A stretch of DNA of 64,000 nucleotides from Alphaproteobacteria bacterium (lineage in GTDB: Bacteria; Pseudomonadota; Alphaproteobacteria; JACAEB01): NCBI GenBank assembly GCA_024236075.1, contig JACKLE010000001.1:1-64000 (forward strand). The letters are read 5' to 3'. The position numbers and the translations under genes were made by a program. Of the stretch, positions 42,224 through 49,863 are shown piece after piece. The notes under the pieces were generated by a model that made no database searches, had not been told where the DNA came from, and saw only the letters and a list, made by a program, of their open reading frames with translations. Each line of letters starts with the position of its first letter. Positions within the stretch are counted from its first letter, which is position 1.

Positions 42224-43177
42224 TCATCGCTGCCAATACCCCTTCCACTTCCGGCTGACCGGATGCGCCAGGGCGAGAGCCACGACGCTCTCGAATTGCT
42301 GGCCGTTGGCGATGCGCCGGTGATCCTCGCGCCATGCCATCTCGTTGGCGTAGCAGTCGAGATAGCGGCCCGAGATGCGGTGATGGGTGCCGATCTCGGC
42401 ACGGCGCAGGCGGGAGAAGTAGCTCTCCGCTTGATTGGTGCACGCCCCATCGTCGCTGTACGCGATGGAGTGATTGATGCGGCGGGTCAGGTAGTAGTCG
42501 TGCAGCGTGTCCCACGCTGAGCCTTCGTCCGCATAGATCGTGCTCGCGGGCTTCACATTGTCGAGCACGTCCGCGACGGCCTCGTCTTCCGAGTAGCGGA
42601 CAATGGGGCGGGTCTTGCCGCTGCGTTCGCGCATCACGACCACGACGCGGCGCTTGCCGGATTGGTTCTCCTTGAGGCGACGGTCCTTGCGGTCGGCCTT
42701 GTGGTTCTCCGGCTTCACATAGCCGCCGAAATAGGCGCCGTCGATTTCGACCTCCCCGCCGAGCTTGGAGGCGTGAACCTCAAGCGCCATGGCCTCGCGC
42801 AGCTTGTGGGCCAGGACAAAGGCCGTCTTGTACTGGACGTCGAGATCCCGGCTGAGCTGGCAAGCGGAGATGCCCTTGGCGCCGTTCACGAAGATCGCGA
42901 TGGCGGCCAAGAGGTCGCGGATTGCCAGCTTACGGCTGGCGAAGATGGTGCCCGTGGTGAGGCTGAACTGCGAGCCGCACGCCTTGCACTTGAAGATCCG
43001 GCGCGAGGCGTAGCTGTAAGCCTCCAGGCCGCCGCAGCGCGGGCAGACCGGCTCGCCCTCGGTCTCGGCCCAACGGATCGCCTTGAAGGTCCCATAAGCC
43101 TCTTCGTCGCTCAGGCGCATGACCTTGGCGAGGGAGAGCGTGCGGGCCTTGGCGGAAAGGAGGAAGTGCTGAGCCAT
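42224..43177 (-). CDS. IS1595 family (ISXO2-like) transposase
   Basis: A 317-aa transposase. It has an N-terminal zinc ribbon with Cys45/Cys48 (CPRCGG) and Cys64/Cys67 (CKACGS), then FSLTTGTIFASRKLAI. The ISXO2-like catalytic domain follows, with Asp146 (EVEIDGAYFGGYV), Asp217 (IYADEGSAWD) and TNQAESYFSRLRRAEIGTHH carrying the third catalytic position. The C-terminus RISGRYLDCYANEMAWREDHR is typical. It appears intact and, together with matching element ends, suggests an element capable of moving. The frame extends 3 codons upstream (43186); MAQHFLLS at 43177 is the usual start. Confidence 0.95.
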   Translation of the reverse strand: MAQHFLLSAKARTLSLAKVMRLSDEEAYGTFKAIRWAETEGEPVCPRCGGLEAYSYASRRIFKCKACGSQFSLTTGTIFASRKLAIRDLLAAIAIFVNGAKGISACQLSRDLDVQYKTAFVLAHKLREAMALEVHASKLGGEVEIDGAYFGGYVKPENHKADRKDRRLKENQSGKRRVVVVMRERSGKTRPIVRYSEDEAVADVLDNVKPASTIYADEGSAWDTLHDYYLTRRINHSIAYSDDGACTNQAESYFSRLRRAEIGTHHRISGRYLDCYANEMAWREDHRRIANGQQFESVVALALAHPVSRKWKGYWQR

Positions 43178-43180
43178 TGT

Positions 43181-43262
43181 CATCATATCCGGTGATGTTA
43201 CTCACCGAATATGATGCATTGCGCCTCCGCATTCAAGGGTCTATATCATCACAAATGATGAT
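43181..43262. promoter_or_regulatory. palindromic divergent control region between transposase and DUF6471 gene
   Basis: A 15-bp inverted repeat with a 6-bp gap and one mismatch (CATCATATCCGGTGA at 43181-43195; TCACCGAATATGATG at 43202-43216) lies directly before the transposase start. A second perfect 7-bp repeat (ATCATCA, 43245-43251; TGATGAT, 43256-43262) lies before the plus-strand gene. A plus-strand promoter is possible: TTGCGC 43219-43224, 17 bp, TATATC 43242-43247. Both repeats share the ATGATG core, suggesting one regulator. Confidence 0.6.
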
Positions 43263-43279
43263 TTTTCCCGGCGGACGCG

Positions 43280-43525
43280 ATGGCCCAACCCAAGAACGAC
43301 CCGATCACGCAGCAGTATGAGACGCTGGCGAAGAACCTCCTGAAGGGGGAACTAAAGCGGCGGGGCGTGACATACGCCCAACTTGCTGAAAAGCTCTCGG
43401 CGATGGGAGTTCAGGAGAACGAGCGGAACCTGAACAACAAGATCAGCCGGGGGGGCTTCAGTGCGGCCTTTTTGCTGCAATGTCTAAAGTCAATTGGAGC
43501 CGATACGTTACACTTGGGCTTCTAG
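43280..43525 (+). CDS. DUF6471-type small protein
   Basis: An 81-aa protein: LAKNLLKGELKRRGVTYAQLAEKLSAMGVQENERNLNNKISRGGFSAAFLLQCLKSIGADTLHL. The pattern matches the DUF6471 family and looks like a Cro/C1-type helix-turn-helix (TYAQLAEKLSAMGV ... LNNKISRG). A DNA-binding role, perhaps on the ATGATG palindromes just upstream, is inference. It is GC-rich like the transposase. Its 3' end overlaps the next gene by 46 bp in another frame. Confidence 0.8.
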   Translation: MAQPKNDPITQQYETLAKNLLKGELKRRGVTYAQLAEKLSAMGVQENERNLNNKISRGGFSAAFLLQCLKSIGADTLHLGF

Positions 43526-44427
43526 TCCTGTTATTACTGTTACTGTTGACGTCAGGCGGCATATTTCTAAGTAGATATCAATACAAACACACTAAAGAAC
43601 GTCAGAGCGCCTCCACAGACCACGCAGCCCCAAGCGCTAGCGAGGAGATAGAGGTCGAGTGCACTGCCGTCCCCGGCAACGACACATTTCATTGCGTCAT
43701 TACGAAACCAAATACCAGCGACAATTCCAATTATGCCGAATATGACTTGAACGCCCAACAAGACATGGCTGAATGGGCTTTTGCGGTTTTCTTGACTTCC
43801 TGCGGCGGTGTATTGGTAAGTATATTCGGAGTCATATTTGTCCTCGACACTCTTGTTGCCACCAGGGCAATGCTCAACGAATCTCGGAAGGCCACGTCGA
43901 AAATTCAAGAAATCGGGCAGGCCGAGGTTAGGGCATATCTTTCGGTCGAAACCTGTAACATATCTGTTGGTTTGAAAGCGGAATATGTAGTATTTGCCTT
44001 GGGAATACGAAATACCGGGCAAAGCCCGGCCAAAGACGTCAAGGTATCCTGTGTCGCTTCCTTGTACTACATGGATTTCTTCGGGGGCCATGGCGACGAA
44101 ATTCCGATTGAACTTGTCACCCGCAAAAGTCATAAGGACTTGTGGCTTAGCGACATTTCGTCCAATGCCGTTGAACGATGCCATCCGGATTTGTCGTTCG
44201 ATGCCCAAGCTTCCGCTCTTGTGTCGACTAATACTGTGACCGTAGCAGTTGTCGGTCATATATCCTGGGAAGACGTATTCGGCAAACGCCTCTACCAGAG
44301 CTTTTCCTTTTCCCACATAGGCTTCAGTTCCGAGGCTCTTCGTGGTGAGGCTTCGACTGCATTCCCTGATCCTCGCTTCCTCCAGCGTCCATGCGACTCT
44401 GGCGGGAATCGCAACCGCGACGCCTAG
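43480..44427 (+). CDS. membrane protein of unknown function carried by the IS element
   Basis: A 315-aa protein with an N-terminal transmembrane helix (YVTLGLLVLLLLLLLTSGGIFLS) and a second near residues 95-120 (WAFAVFLTSCGGVLVSIFGVIFVLDTLVATRA), then a soluble C-terminal domain. The block IQEIGQAEVRAYLSVETCNISVG...ALGIRNTGQSPAKDVKVSC recurs in alphaproteobacterial hypothetical membrane proteins. The overlap with the upstream gene suggests coupled translation. AT-rich. No known function. An antisense ORF over the same interval was judged a shadow. Confidence 0.72.
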   Translation: MSKVNWSRYVTLGLLVLLLLLLLTSGGIFLSRYQYKHTKERQSASTDHAAPSASEEIEVECTAVPGNDTFHCVITKPNTSDNSNYAEYDLNAQQDMAEWAFAVFLTSCGGVLVSIFGVIFVLDTLVATRAMLNESRKATSKIQEIGQAEVRAYLSVETCNISVGLKAEYVVFALGIRNTGQSPAKDVKVSCVASLYYMDFFGGHGDEIPIELVTRKSHKDLWLSDISSNAVERCHPDLSFDAQASALVSTNTVTVAVVGHISWEDVFGKRLYQSFSFSHIGFSSEALRGEASTAFPDPRFLQRPCDSGGNRNRDA

Positions 44428-44532
44428 CGTTAGGACTTCCGCGAGCACGACAAGCGCCCACACGGCAATGCGTCCCCGACGGGGCTTCCGAACTCCGGTC
44501 ATTCCGCCGGCCCTTTCCAGCCAGCGGCACTA

Positions 44533-44555
44533 GGTGCATTTGCTACCTAATGCCG
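44533..44555 (-). repeat. right terminal inverted repeat of the IS1595-family element
   Basis: Complement begins CGGCATTAGGTAGCAAA, matching the left end with one mismatch in 23 bp. The ~105 bp between the membrane protein gene and this repeat contain no further gene. Confidence 0.93.
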
Positions 44556-44563
44556 GAGAATTC
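44556..44563. repeat. 8-bp target site duplication, right copy
   Basis: GAGAATTC, identical to 40479-40486. The uninterrupted comM sequence would contain this octamer once. Confidence 0.93.
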
Positions 44564-45475
44564 CGGGAGCTCGTCGAGGAAGAGGACGCCGAGATGGGCG
44601 AGCGAGGCCTCGCCGGGCCGCGCGAGGCGCCCGCCGCCGACGAGCGCCGCCATGCTCGCCGAGTGGTGGGGGTCGCGGAACGGCCGCCGGCGGCCGATCG
44701 CGCCGTCCTGAAGGAGACCGGCAAGGCTCGCGACCATCGAGACCTCGAGCGCCTCGCGGCTCGTCAGGGGCGGCAGGAGGCCGGGCAGACGCTGGGCGAG
44801 CATGCTCTTGCCCGCGCCCGGCGGCCCGATGAGGAGGAGATTGTGCCCGCCGGCCGCCGCGATCTCGAGGGCGCGCTTGGCGGTCTCCTGGCCCTTGACG
44901 TCCCTGAGGTCGGGCGAGGGGCCGGTCTCGTCGGCAAGGCGCGGGCTCGGAGGCTCGAGCACGCAAACCCCCTTCACGTGATTGAGGATCGCAAGGAGGC
45001 TCGGCGCCGCGAGAACCTCGATCTCGCCGGCCCAGGCGGCCTCCGCGCCCTGCTCGGCCGGGCAGATGAGGCCGCGTCCCGCGGCGCCGGCGGCGATCGC
45101 GGCGGGCAGGACCCCCGCCACGGGGCTCAGCCGCCCGTCAAGCGAGAGCTCGCCCACCGCCGCGAAGCGCGCGATTTCGTCCGAAGGCAGAACGTCCATC
45201 GCGGTAAGCACGGCGAGCGCGATCGGCAGGTCGTAGTGGCTGCCCTCCTTGGGCAGGTCGGCGGGGGCGAGGTTCACGACGACGCGCTTGGCCGGCAGCG
45301 ACAATCCGAGGGCGGAGAGAGCGCCGCGCACGCGCTCGCGGCTCTCGGCGACCGCCTTGTCGGGAAGACCGACGACGATGAAGCTGGGCAGTCCGCCCAG
45401 AAGCTGCACCTGCACGTCCACGGGCTTCGGCTCGATGCCGAGAAAGGCGACCGTCATCGTGCGGGCGATGGGCAT
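44564..45475 (-). pseudogene. comM: comM, 5' part, cut off by IS insertion
   Basis: N-terminal ~300 residues of the YifB/ComM AAA+ protein: TVAFLGIEPKPVDVQVQLLGGLPSFIVVGLPDKAVAESRERV, VVVNLAPADLPKEGSHYDLPIA, Walker A LLLIGPPGAGKSMLAQRLPGLLPPL, FRDPHHSASMAALVGGG, Walker B LGVLFLDELPEF. The reading frame runs into the right target duplication and ends a few codons inside the element. A truncated product would lack the C-terminal DNA-binding part. Start at 45475 (MPIARTMTVAF); a GTG at 45484 is also possible. Confidence 0.95.
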
Positions 45476-45561
45476 GGGACTCACGGGGAAGCGCGCAGGC
45501 TCGCCTCAGGTAAGCATCAATAGCCCCCGCGGTGAAGTGGCGCGGAGCCCGGCATCAGGGA

Positions 45562-46533
45562 CTACTGCGCCTCTCGGCGGTACTGCTTGAAGAAGGCCCA
45601 CATGGCCTCGTTCGCGTTGAGGTTTCGCGTCGTCTTGCCGATGCGCTCCTCGGGCAGATACTGCCAGCCGCCGGGCCAGGTGTGGCCGCCGCCCTCGATG
45701 GCGAGCAGCGCGACGTCGTAGCCGGACGCGCAAGGGGAAAAATCCTCGCGGCGAATATGGGTGCCGTCGTCGACCGCGTCGGGCAGCCGCGTCACGGTCG
45801 GCTCCTCGGCGCAGCCGTTCTGGCGGGCCCACCAGCGGATCATGTCGGGCACCGGGGGCGAGGTGCCGCCGGCCGCGCCTCCGCCCTTCCACCAGTTCAG
45901 CGGGTCCTCCGTGCCGAAGATCATGAGAATGCCGATGGGATGGGCGGGGCTGGCGGTCTTGAGGATGTTCGCGGGCATGCTCGCCGCGACCGGCGCGACG
46001 GCGGCGAGGCGGTCGGAAAGCTCGGCCGCGAGACGGTGCGACATGTGCCCGCCATTGGAGATGCCGGTCGCGTAGACGCGCGTCACGTCGACATTGAGGC
46101 GCGCGTGCAGCGTGTCGATCAGCGTTCGGATGAAATCGACGTCGTCGACGTTCTCCTTCATCGCGGGAAAGCTGTCGAGCGCGCGCCCGTCGTTCCACGT
46201 CCGGCCGTAGCCGTCGGGATAAGCGACGAAGAAGCCCTCGCGGTCGGCGATCTCGTCGAAATTGCCGGCGAGCTTCTGCATGCCCTTGGCGGTGCCGGTG
46301 CCGCCGTGCATGGCGATGACGAGGGGGAGGGCCTTTGCGGGCTCGTAGCCTTTCGGCACGTAAATGCGGTACGTCCGTGTGCGTCCCTGGTGCTCGAGGC
46401 TCCATTCATGCGTGCCGGACTCGGCGCTCTCCGCCGCCATGACCTGTCCTCCGCTCGCCGGCGCGAGGAGGAAGGCGGCAAGAAGCGCCGCCCGGAGCGC
46501 GCGCGCTAGGCTTCCCGATCCTGCCGGACCCAT
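45562..46533 (-). CDS. secreted PHB-depolymerase/feruloyl-esterase-like hydrolase (LpqC family)
   Basis: A 323-aa alpha/beta hydrolase with an N-terminal signal peptide (ARALRAALLAAFLLAPASGGQVMAAES). The domain has RTYRIYVPKGYEPAKALPLVIAMHGG, the nucleophile elbow GISNGGHMS, and IEGGGHTWPGGWQY supplying the catalytic His. The family includes extracellular PHB depolymerases and carbohydrate esterases; the substrate here is undetermined. GGGAGGAAAG precedes the ATG. It lies between comM and grpE on the minus strand. Confidence 0.86.
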   Translation of the reverse strand: MGPAGSGSLARALRAALLAAFLLAPASGGQVMAAESAESGTHEWSLEHQGRTRTYRIYVPKGYEPAKALPLVIAMHGGTGTAKGMQKLAGNFDEIADREGFFVAYPDGYGRTWNDGRALDSFPAMKENVDDVDFIRTLIDTLHARLNVDVTRVYATGISNGGHMSHRLAAELSDRLAAVAPVAASMPANILKTASPAHPIGILMIFGTEDPLNWWKGGGAAGGTSPPVPDMIRWWARQNGCAEEPTVTRLPDAVDDGTHIRREDFSPCASGYDVALLAIEGGGHTWPGGWQYLPEERIGKTTRNLNANEAMWAFFKQYRREAQ

Positions 46534-46600
46534 GGCTTTCCTCCCCTTCTTATCGGGGGAATCTTGCATGGAGCCGCGCGCGCCCGCAATGCGCGGGGCT

Positions 46601-47248
46601 TCAGGCCTTGGTGTCGACGGACGAGCCGGGCGTCGCGCCGTCGCCGGCCGGTGGAACGGGCCCTTCGGCCTTCGCGACCGTCACCATGGCGGGGCGCAGA
46701 AGGCGATCCTCGATCACGTAGCCGGTTTGGAAGACGTCGACGACGGTGCCGGGCGGCTGGCCGGAGCCCGGAACCTCCGCCACGGCCTGATGCAGATTGG
46801 GGTCGAAGCGCTCGCCCTTGGGCTTCAGCGCCCTGACGCCGTGACGCTCGAGGACGGCATGGAGCTCGCGCTCGGTCATCTCGATGCCGAGAAGGAGGTT
46901 CTTCACCGGCTCCGTCGCCGCCTCGCGCTCGGCCGCCGGCAGGCTCTCCATGGCGCGGCGCAGATTGTCCGCCACCGAGAGGACGTCGCGCGCGAAACGG
47001 GCGATGCCGAACTTCTGCGCCTCGCTCTTCTCGCGCTCGCCGCGCCGCCGGGTGTTCTCCGCTTCCGCCAGCGCGCGCAGGGCGCGGTCCTTGAGCTCGG
47101 CGATCTCGGCCTCGTAGTCGCGGGGCGCGGCTTCGGCGCCGGCCGCTTCCGAAGCGGCGGCCGGACCGTCGGAAGGGGAGCCGGCCTCCTGGCCGCGCGG
47201 CTCCTCCGCGTCGTCGCGCGGCTCATGGTTGGGCTTCGATGCGGTCAT
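46601..47248 (-). CDS. grpE: nucleotide exchange factor GrpE
   Basis: A 215-aa DnaK co-chaperone. After an acidic, Ala-rich N-terminus (EPRDDAEEPRGQEAGSPS) comes the long helix (IAELKDRALRALAEAENTRRRGEREKSEAQKFGIARFARDVLSVADNLRRAME), then VKNLLLGIEMTERELHAVLERHGVRALKPKGERFDPNLHQAVAEVP and the beta-wing VVDVFQTGYVIEDRLLRPAMVTVAK. It follows hrcA by about 50 bp on the same strand, a common heat-shock pairing. Confidence 0.97.
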   Translation of the reverse strand: MTASKPNHEPRDDAEEPRGQEAGSPSDGPAAASEAAGAEAAPRDYEAEIAELKDRALRALAEAENTRRRGEREKSEAQKFGIARFARDVLSVADNLRRAMESLPAAEREAATEPVKNLLLGIEMTERELHAVLERHGVRALKPKGERFDPNLHQAVAEVPGSGQPPGTVVDVFQTGYVIEDRLLRPAMVTVAKAEGPVPPAGDGATPGSSVDTKA

Positions 47249-47297
47249 GTCTCGTCCTGACGATTTGGTTTTGACGCTGCCGGACGGCGGAGCCGCC

Positions 47298-48425
47298 TCA
47301 GGCGTGGGTCTTGCGCAGGGTGCTCGCGCCGCGCTGGGCGGGATCCTCCCCGGAGAGCAGGCGTCCTACCACACGGGCCGTGTAGTCGACCATGGGGATG
47401 ACGCGCGCATAGTTGATCCGGGTCGGCCCGATGACGCCGATGACGCCGACGATGCGGTTCTCCTTGCCGGAATAGGGCGCGATCACGACGGAGGAGCCCG
47501 AGAGGCTGAAGAGCTTGTTCTCCGAGCCGATGAAGATGCGCACGCCGTTGGCGTCCCGGGCGAGGCTCATGAGCTCGATGAGCTCGCGCTTGGTCTCGAG
47601 ATCATCGAAGAGGAGGCGGATGCGCTCTATGTCCTTCACCGCGTCGAGATCCTCGAGGAGCTTGGACTGGCCGCGCACGATGAGCGAGGGCGCGGCCGCA
47701 TCCCCGGCCTGCGCGCCCGACCAGGTGGCGAGCCCGGCCTCGACGACGCGCGCGGCGAGCGCGTCGAGCTCGGCCTTCTGCGTCTTGATCTCGCCGAGAA
47801 TGGCGCTCTTGGCCTCCTCGAGCGTGCGGCCCGCAAGGCGGGCATTGAGATAGTTCGAGGCTTCGGTCAGCGCCGACGGCGTGGTGCCCGCGGGCAGGTC
47901 GATGACGCGGTTCTCGACCTGGCCGCTCGCGGAGACGAGGATGACGAGCGCGCGGCCGGGATTGAGCGCGATGAACTCGACATGCTTCAGCGCCTCGTCG
48001 ATCTTGGGCGCCACGACCAGCCCGGCGCAGCTCGAAAGCCCCGACAGAAGGCTCGAGGCCTGCGCCAGCACGTCCTCCATCGAACGCGAGGAGGTCGCGA
48101 GGCGCGCTTCGATCGAGATGCGCTCGTCCTCCGAAAGATCGCCGAGCTCGAGGAGCCCGTCGATGAAGAGGCGCAGGCCCTTTTCGGTCGGCAGCCGGCC
48201 CGCGCTCGTATGGGGCGCGACCAGGAGGCCCATGCGCTCCAGGTCCGACATGACGTTGCGGACGGAGGCGGCCGACAGCGCCGAGGCGAGATGCTGGCTT
48301 ATCGTGCGCGAGCCGACGGGCTCGCCGCTCTCGAGGTAGGTCTCGACGACATGGCGGAAGATTTCGCGCGAGCGCTCGGAAAGCTCGGTGACGGTGCTCG
48401 GTGTCTTGACGGCCACGGGCGTCAA
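47298..48425 (-). CDS. hrcA: heat-inducible transcriptional repressor HrcA
   Basis: A 375-aa repressor with an N-terminal winged helix (SREIFRHVVETYLESGEPVGSRTISQHLASALSAASVRNVMSDLERMGLLVAPHTSAGRLPTEKGLRLFID) and a GAF-like middle with the C-terminal block VVIAPYSGKENRIVGVIGVIGPTRINYARVIPMVDYTA. HrcA represses groESL-type genes through CIRCE elements. No CIRCE (TTAGCACTC-N9-GAGTGCTAA) is seen in the 104 bp between hrcA and rph, so this operon itself may not be autoregulated. Confidence 0.97.
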   Translation of the reverse strand: MTPVAVKTPSTVTELSERSREIFRHVVETYLESGEPVGSRTISQHLASALSAASVRNVMSDLERMGLLVAPHTSAGRLPTEKGLRLFIDGLLELGDLSEDERISIEARLATSSRSMEDVLAQASSLLSGLSSCAGLVVAPKIDEALKHVEFIALNPGRALVILVSASGQVENRVIDLPAGTTPSALTEASNYLNARLAGRTLEEAKSAILGEIKTQKAELDALAARVVEAGLATWSGAQAGDAAAPSLIVRGQSKLLEDLDAVKDIERIRLLFDDLETKRELIELMSLARDANGVRIFIGSENKLFSLSGSSVVIAPYSGKENRIVGVIGVIGPTRINYARVIPMVDYTARVVGRLLSGEDPAQRGASTLRKTHA

Positions 48426-48529
48426 TCGGTCATATCTCCGGCCGTTCGGCCTTTGGGTTGACGGAGGGCGCGGGTACTAGATAGGTGTCCCCCCCGCGCC
48501 GCGTCAACGCACGATCACCGGGAGCCCCC

Positions 48530-49249
48530 ATGAGACGTCCTTCCGGCCGCGAGGCCGACGAGCTTCGCCCCGTCACCCTCGAGACCCGCGTTTCGCGCCA
48601 TGCCGAGGGCTCCTGCCTCGCCCGCTTCGGGTCGACGCATGTCCTGTGCACCGCCAGCCTCATCGACGGCGTGCCGCCCTTCCTCAAGGGCTCGGGCACG
48701 GGCTGGGTCACGGCCGAGTACGGCATGCTGCCGCGCTCGACCCACGAGCGCTCTCCCCGCGAGGCGGCGCGCGGCAAGCAGTCCGGGCGCACCCTGGAGA
48801 TCCAGCGCCTCATCGGCCGATCGCTGCGCACCGTCGTCGATCTCGGCGCGCTCGGCGAGCGGCAGATCGTCCTCGACTGCGACGTGATCCAGGCCGACGG
48901 CGGCACGCGCACGGCCTCGATCACGGGCGCCTATGTGGCGCTCGCGCAGTGCCTCGCCTTCATGCGCGAGGCGAAGATGATCCGCACCGATCCGCTGCGC
49001 GACACGGTGGCGGCGATCTCCTGCGGCGTCTATGAGGGCGTGCCGGTGCTCGATCTCGACTATGCGGAGGATTCGAGCGCGCAAACGGATGCGAACTTCG
49101 TGCTCACGGGGTCGGGAGGCATCGTCGAGATCCAGGCGACCGCCGAGCGCGAGCCCTTCCCGGAAGAGACCTTCGCCCGGCTCCTCTTCCTCGCGCGCAA
49201 GGGCATCGGCGCACTAGGGGCGCTGCAGCGCGAGGCCCTCGCGCGATGA
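48530..49249 (+). CDS. rph: ribonuclease PH
   Basis: A 239-aa phosphorolytic 3'-5' exoribonuclease that trims tRNA 3' ends. Start MRRPSGREADELRPVTLETRVSRHAEGSCLARFG; other family blocks are GWVTAEYGMLPRSTHERSPREAARGKQSGRTLEIQRLIGRSLR and DCDVIQADGGTRTASITGAYVAL. The upstream frame extension to 48485 is not needed. The gene is divergent from hrcA, and its stop overlaps the start of rdgB (ATGA), so the two are translationally coupled. Confidence 0.97.
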   Translation: MRRPSGREADELRPVTLETRVSRHAEGSCLARFGSTHVLCTASLIDGVPPFLKGSGTGWVTAEYGMLPRSTHERSPREAARGKQSGRTLEIQRLIGRSLRTVVDLGALGERQIVLDCDVIQADGGTRTASITGAYVALAQCLAFMREAKMIRTDPLRDTVAAISCGVYEGVPVLDLDYAEDSSAQTDANFVLTGSGGIVEIQATAEREPFPEETFARLLFLARKGIGALGALQREALAR

Positions 49250-49863
49250 GCGCGCGGCGCTTCTCGGGCGGGCGCCTCATCGTCGCGAGCCACAATGCGG
49301 GAAAGGTGCGCGAGATCGTCGAGCTCGTCTCGCCGTTCGGCGTCGAGGCGATCTCCGCCGGCGAGGCGGGACTCGCCGAGCCCGAGGAGACGGGCGCGAC
49401 CTTCATCGAGAACGCGGCGCTGAAGGCGCATGCCGCCGCGAAGGCGAGCGGCCTTCCCGCGCTCGCGGACGATTCCGGGCTCGCCGTCGCGGCGCTCGGC
49501 GGCGCGCCGGGCATCTTCTCCGCGCGCTGGGCGGGACCGGAGAAGAATTTCCTGTCGGCGATGACGCGCGTCAACGCCGCGCTCGAGGAGGCGGGCGCCC
49601 TGACCCCCGAGGAGCGCGCGGCCGAATTCGTCTGCGCGCTCGCGCTCGCCTGGCCGGACGGCCATGCCGAGATTTTCGAGGGGCGCGTCGCGGGCCATCT
49701 CGTCTGGCCGCCACGGGGCACGCGCGGCTTCGGCTATGATCCGATCTTCGTGCCGAAGGGAGGCAGGCTCACCTTCGGCGAGATGGAGCCGGCGGACAAA
49801 CATGCGATCAGCCACCGCGCCAGGGCCTTCGCCGATCTCGTCCTCCATTGCTTCGCCCCCTGA
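49246..49863 (+). CDS. rdgB: XTP/dITP pyrophosphatase (RdgB/HAM1)
   Basis: A 205-aa house-cleaning NTPase removing ITP and XTP from the nucleotide pool. Motifs: LIVASHNAGKVREI, ENAALKAHAAAKASGLPALADDSGLAVAALGGAPGIFSARWAG, FGYDPIFVPKGGRLTFGEM and HAISHRARAF. It starts inside the rph stop codon and its 3' end overlaps the likely hemW start, giving a tight rph-rdgB-hemW operon. Confidence 0.97.
   Translation: MSARRFSGGRLIVASHNAGKVREIVELVSPFGVEAISAGEAGLAEPEETGATFIENAALKAHAAAKASGLPALADDSGLAVAALGGAPGIFSARWAGPEKNFLSAMTRVNAALEEAGALTPEERAAEFVCALALAWPDGHAEIFEGRVAGHLVWPPRGTRGFGYDPIFVPKGGRLTFGEMEPADKHAISHRARAFADLVLHCFAP

Larger units (their letters stand above)
40487..44555. mobile_element. IS1595-family element with passenger genes, inserted in comM
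   Basis: A 4,069-bp element bounded by 23-bp inverted repeats and an 8-bp target duplication. Contents in order: a plus-strand wHTH-like gene (40545), a minus-strand three-gene Panacea toxin-antitoxin-like operon (40973-42155), the minus-strand ISXO2-type transposase (43177-42224), a plus-strand DUF6471-like gene and an overlapping membrane protein gene (43280-44427). Composition is a mosaic: transposase and flanking small genes are GC-rich like the host, while 40977-42180 and 43500-44400 are strikingly AT-rich. IS1595-family elements are known to carry passenger genes; this cargo combination is what stands out. Confidence 0.93.

Noticed and set aside
43567..44502. A 311-aa ORF on the minus strand opposite the IS-borne membrane protein, with hydrophobic N- and C-terminal segments
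   Set aside because: The plus-strand frame has a recognisable family block (QEIGQAEVRAYL...RNTGQSPA) and a proper N-terminal membrane helix; the antisense frame mirrors it because hydrophobic codons complement to hydrophobic or polar codons. No RBS or neighbour supports it.
40487..44555. A prophage or integrative element in comM
   Set aside because: No integrase, att-type tRNA target or structural genes; transposase plus inverted repeats and 8-bp duplication explain the ends.
48485..48529. Longer rph start
   Set aside because: The extra 15 residues are absent from the family and the ATG at 48530 gives the standard N-terminus.
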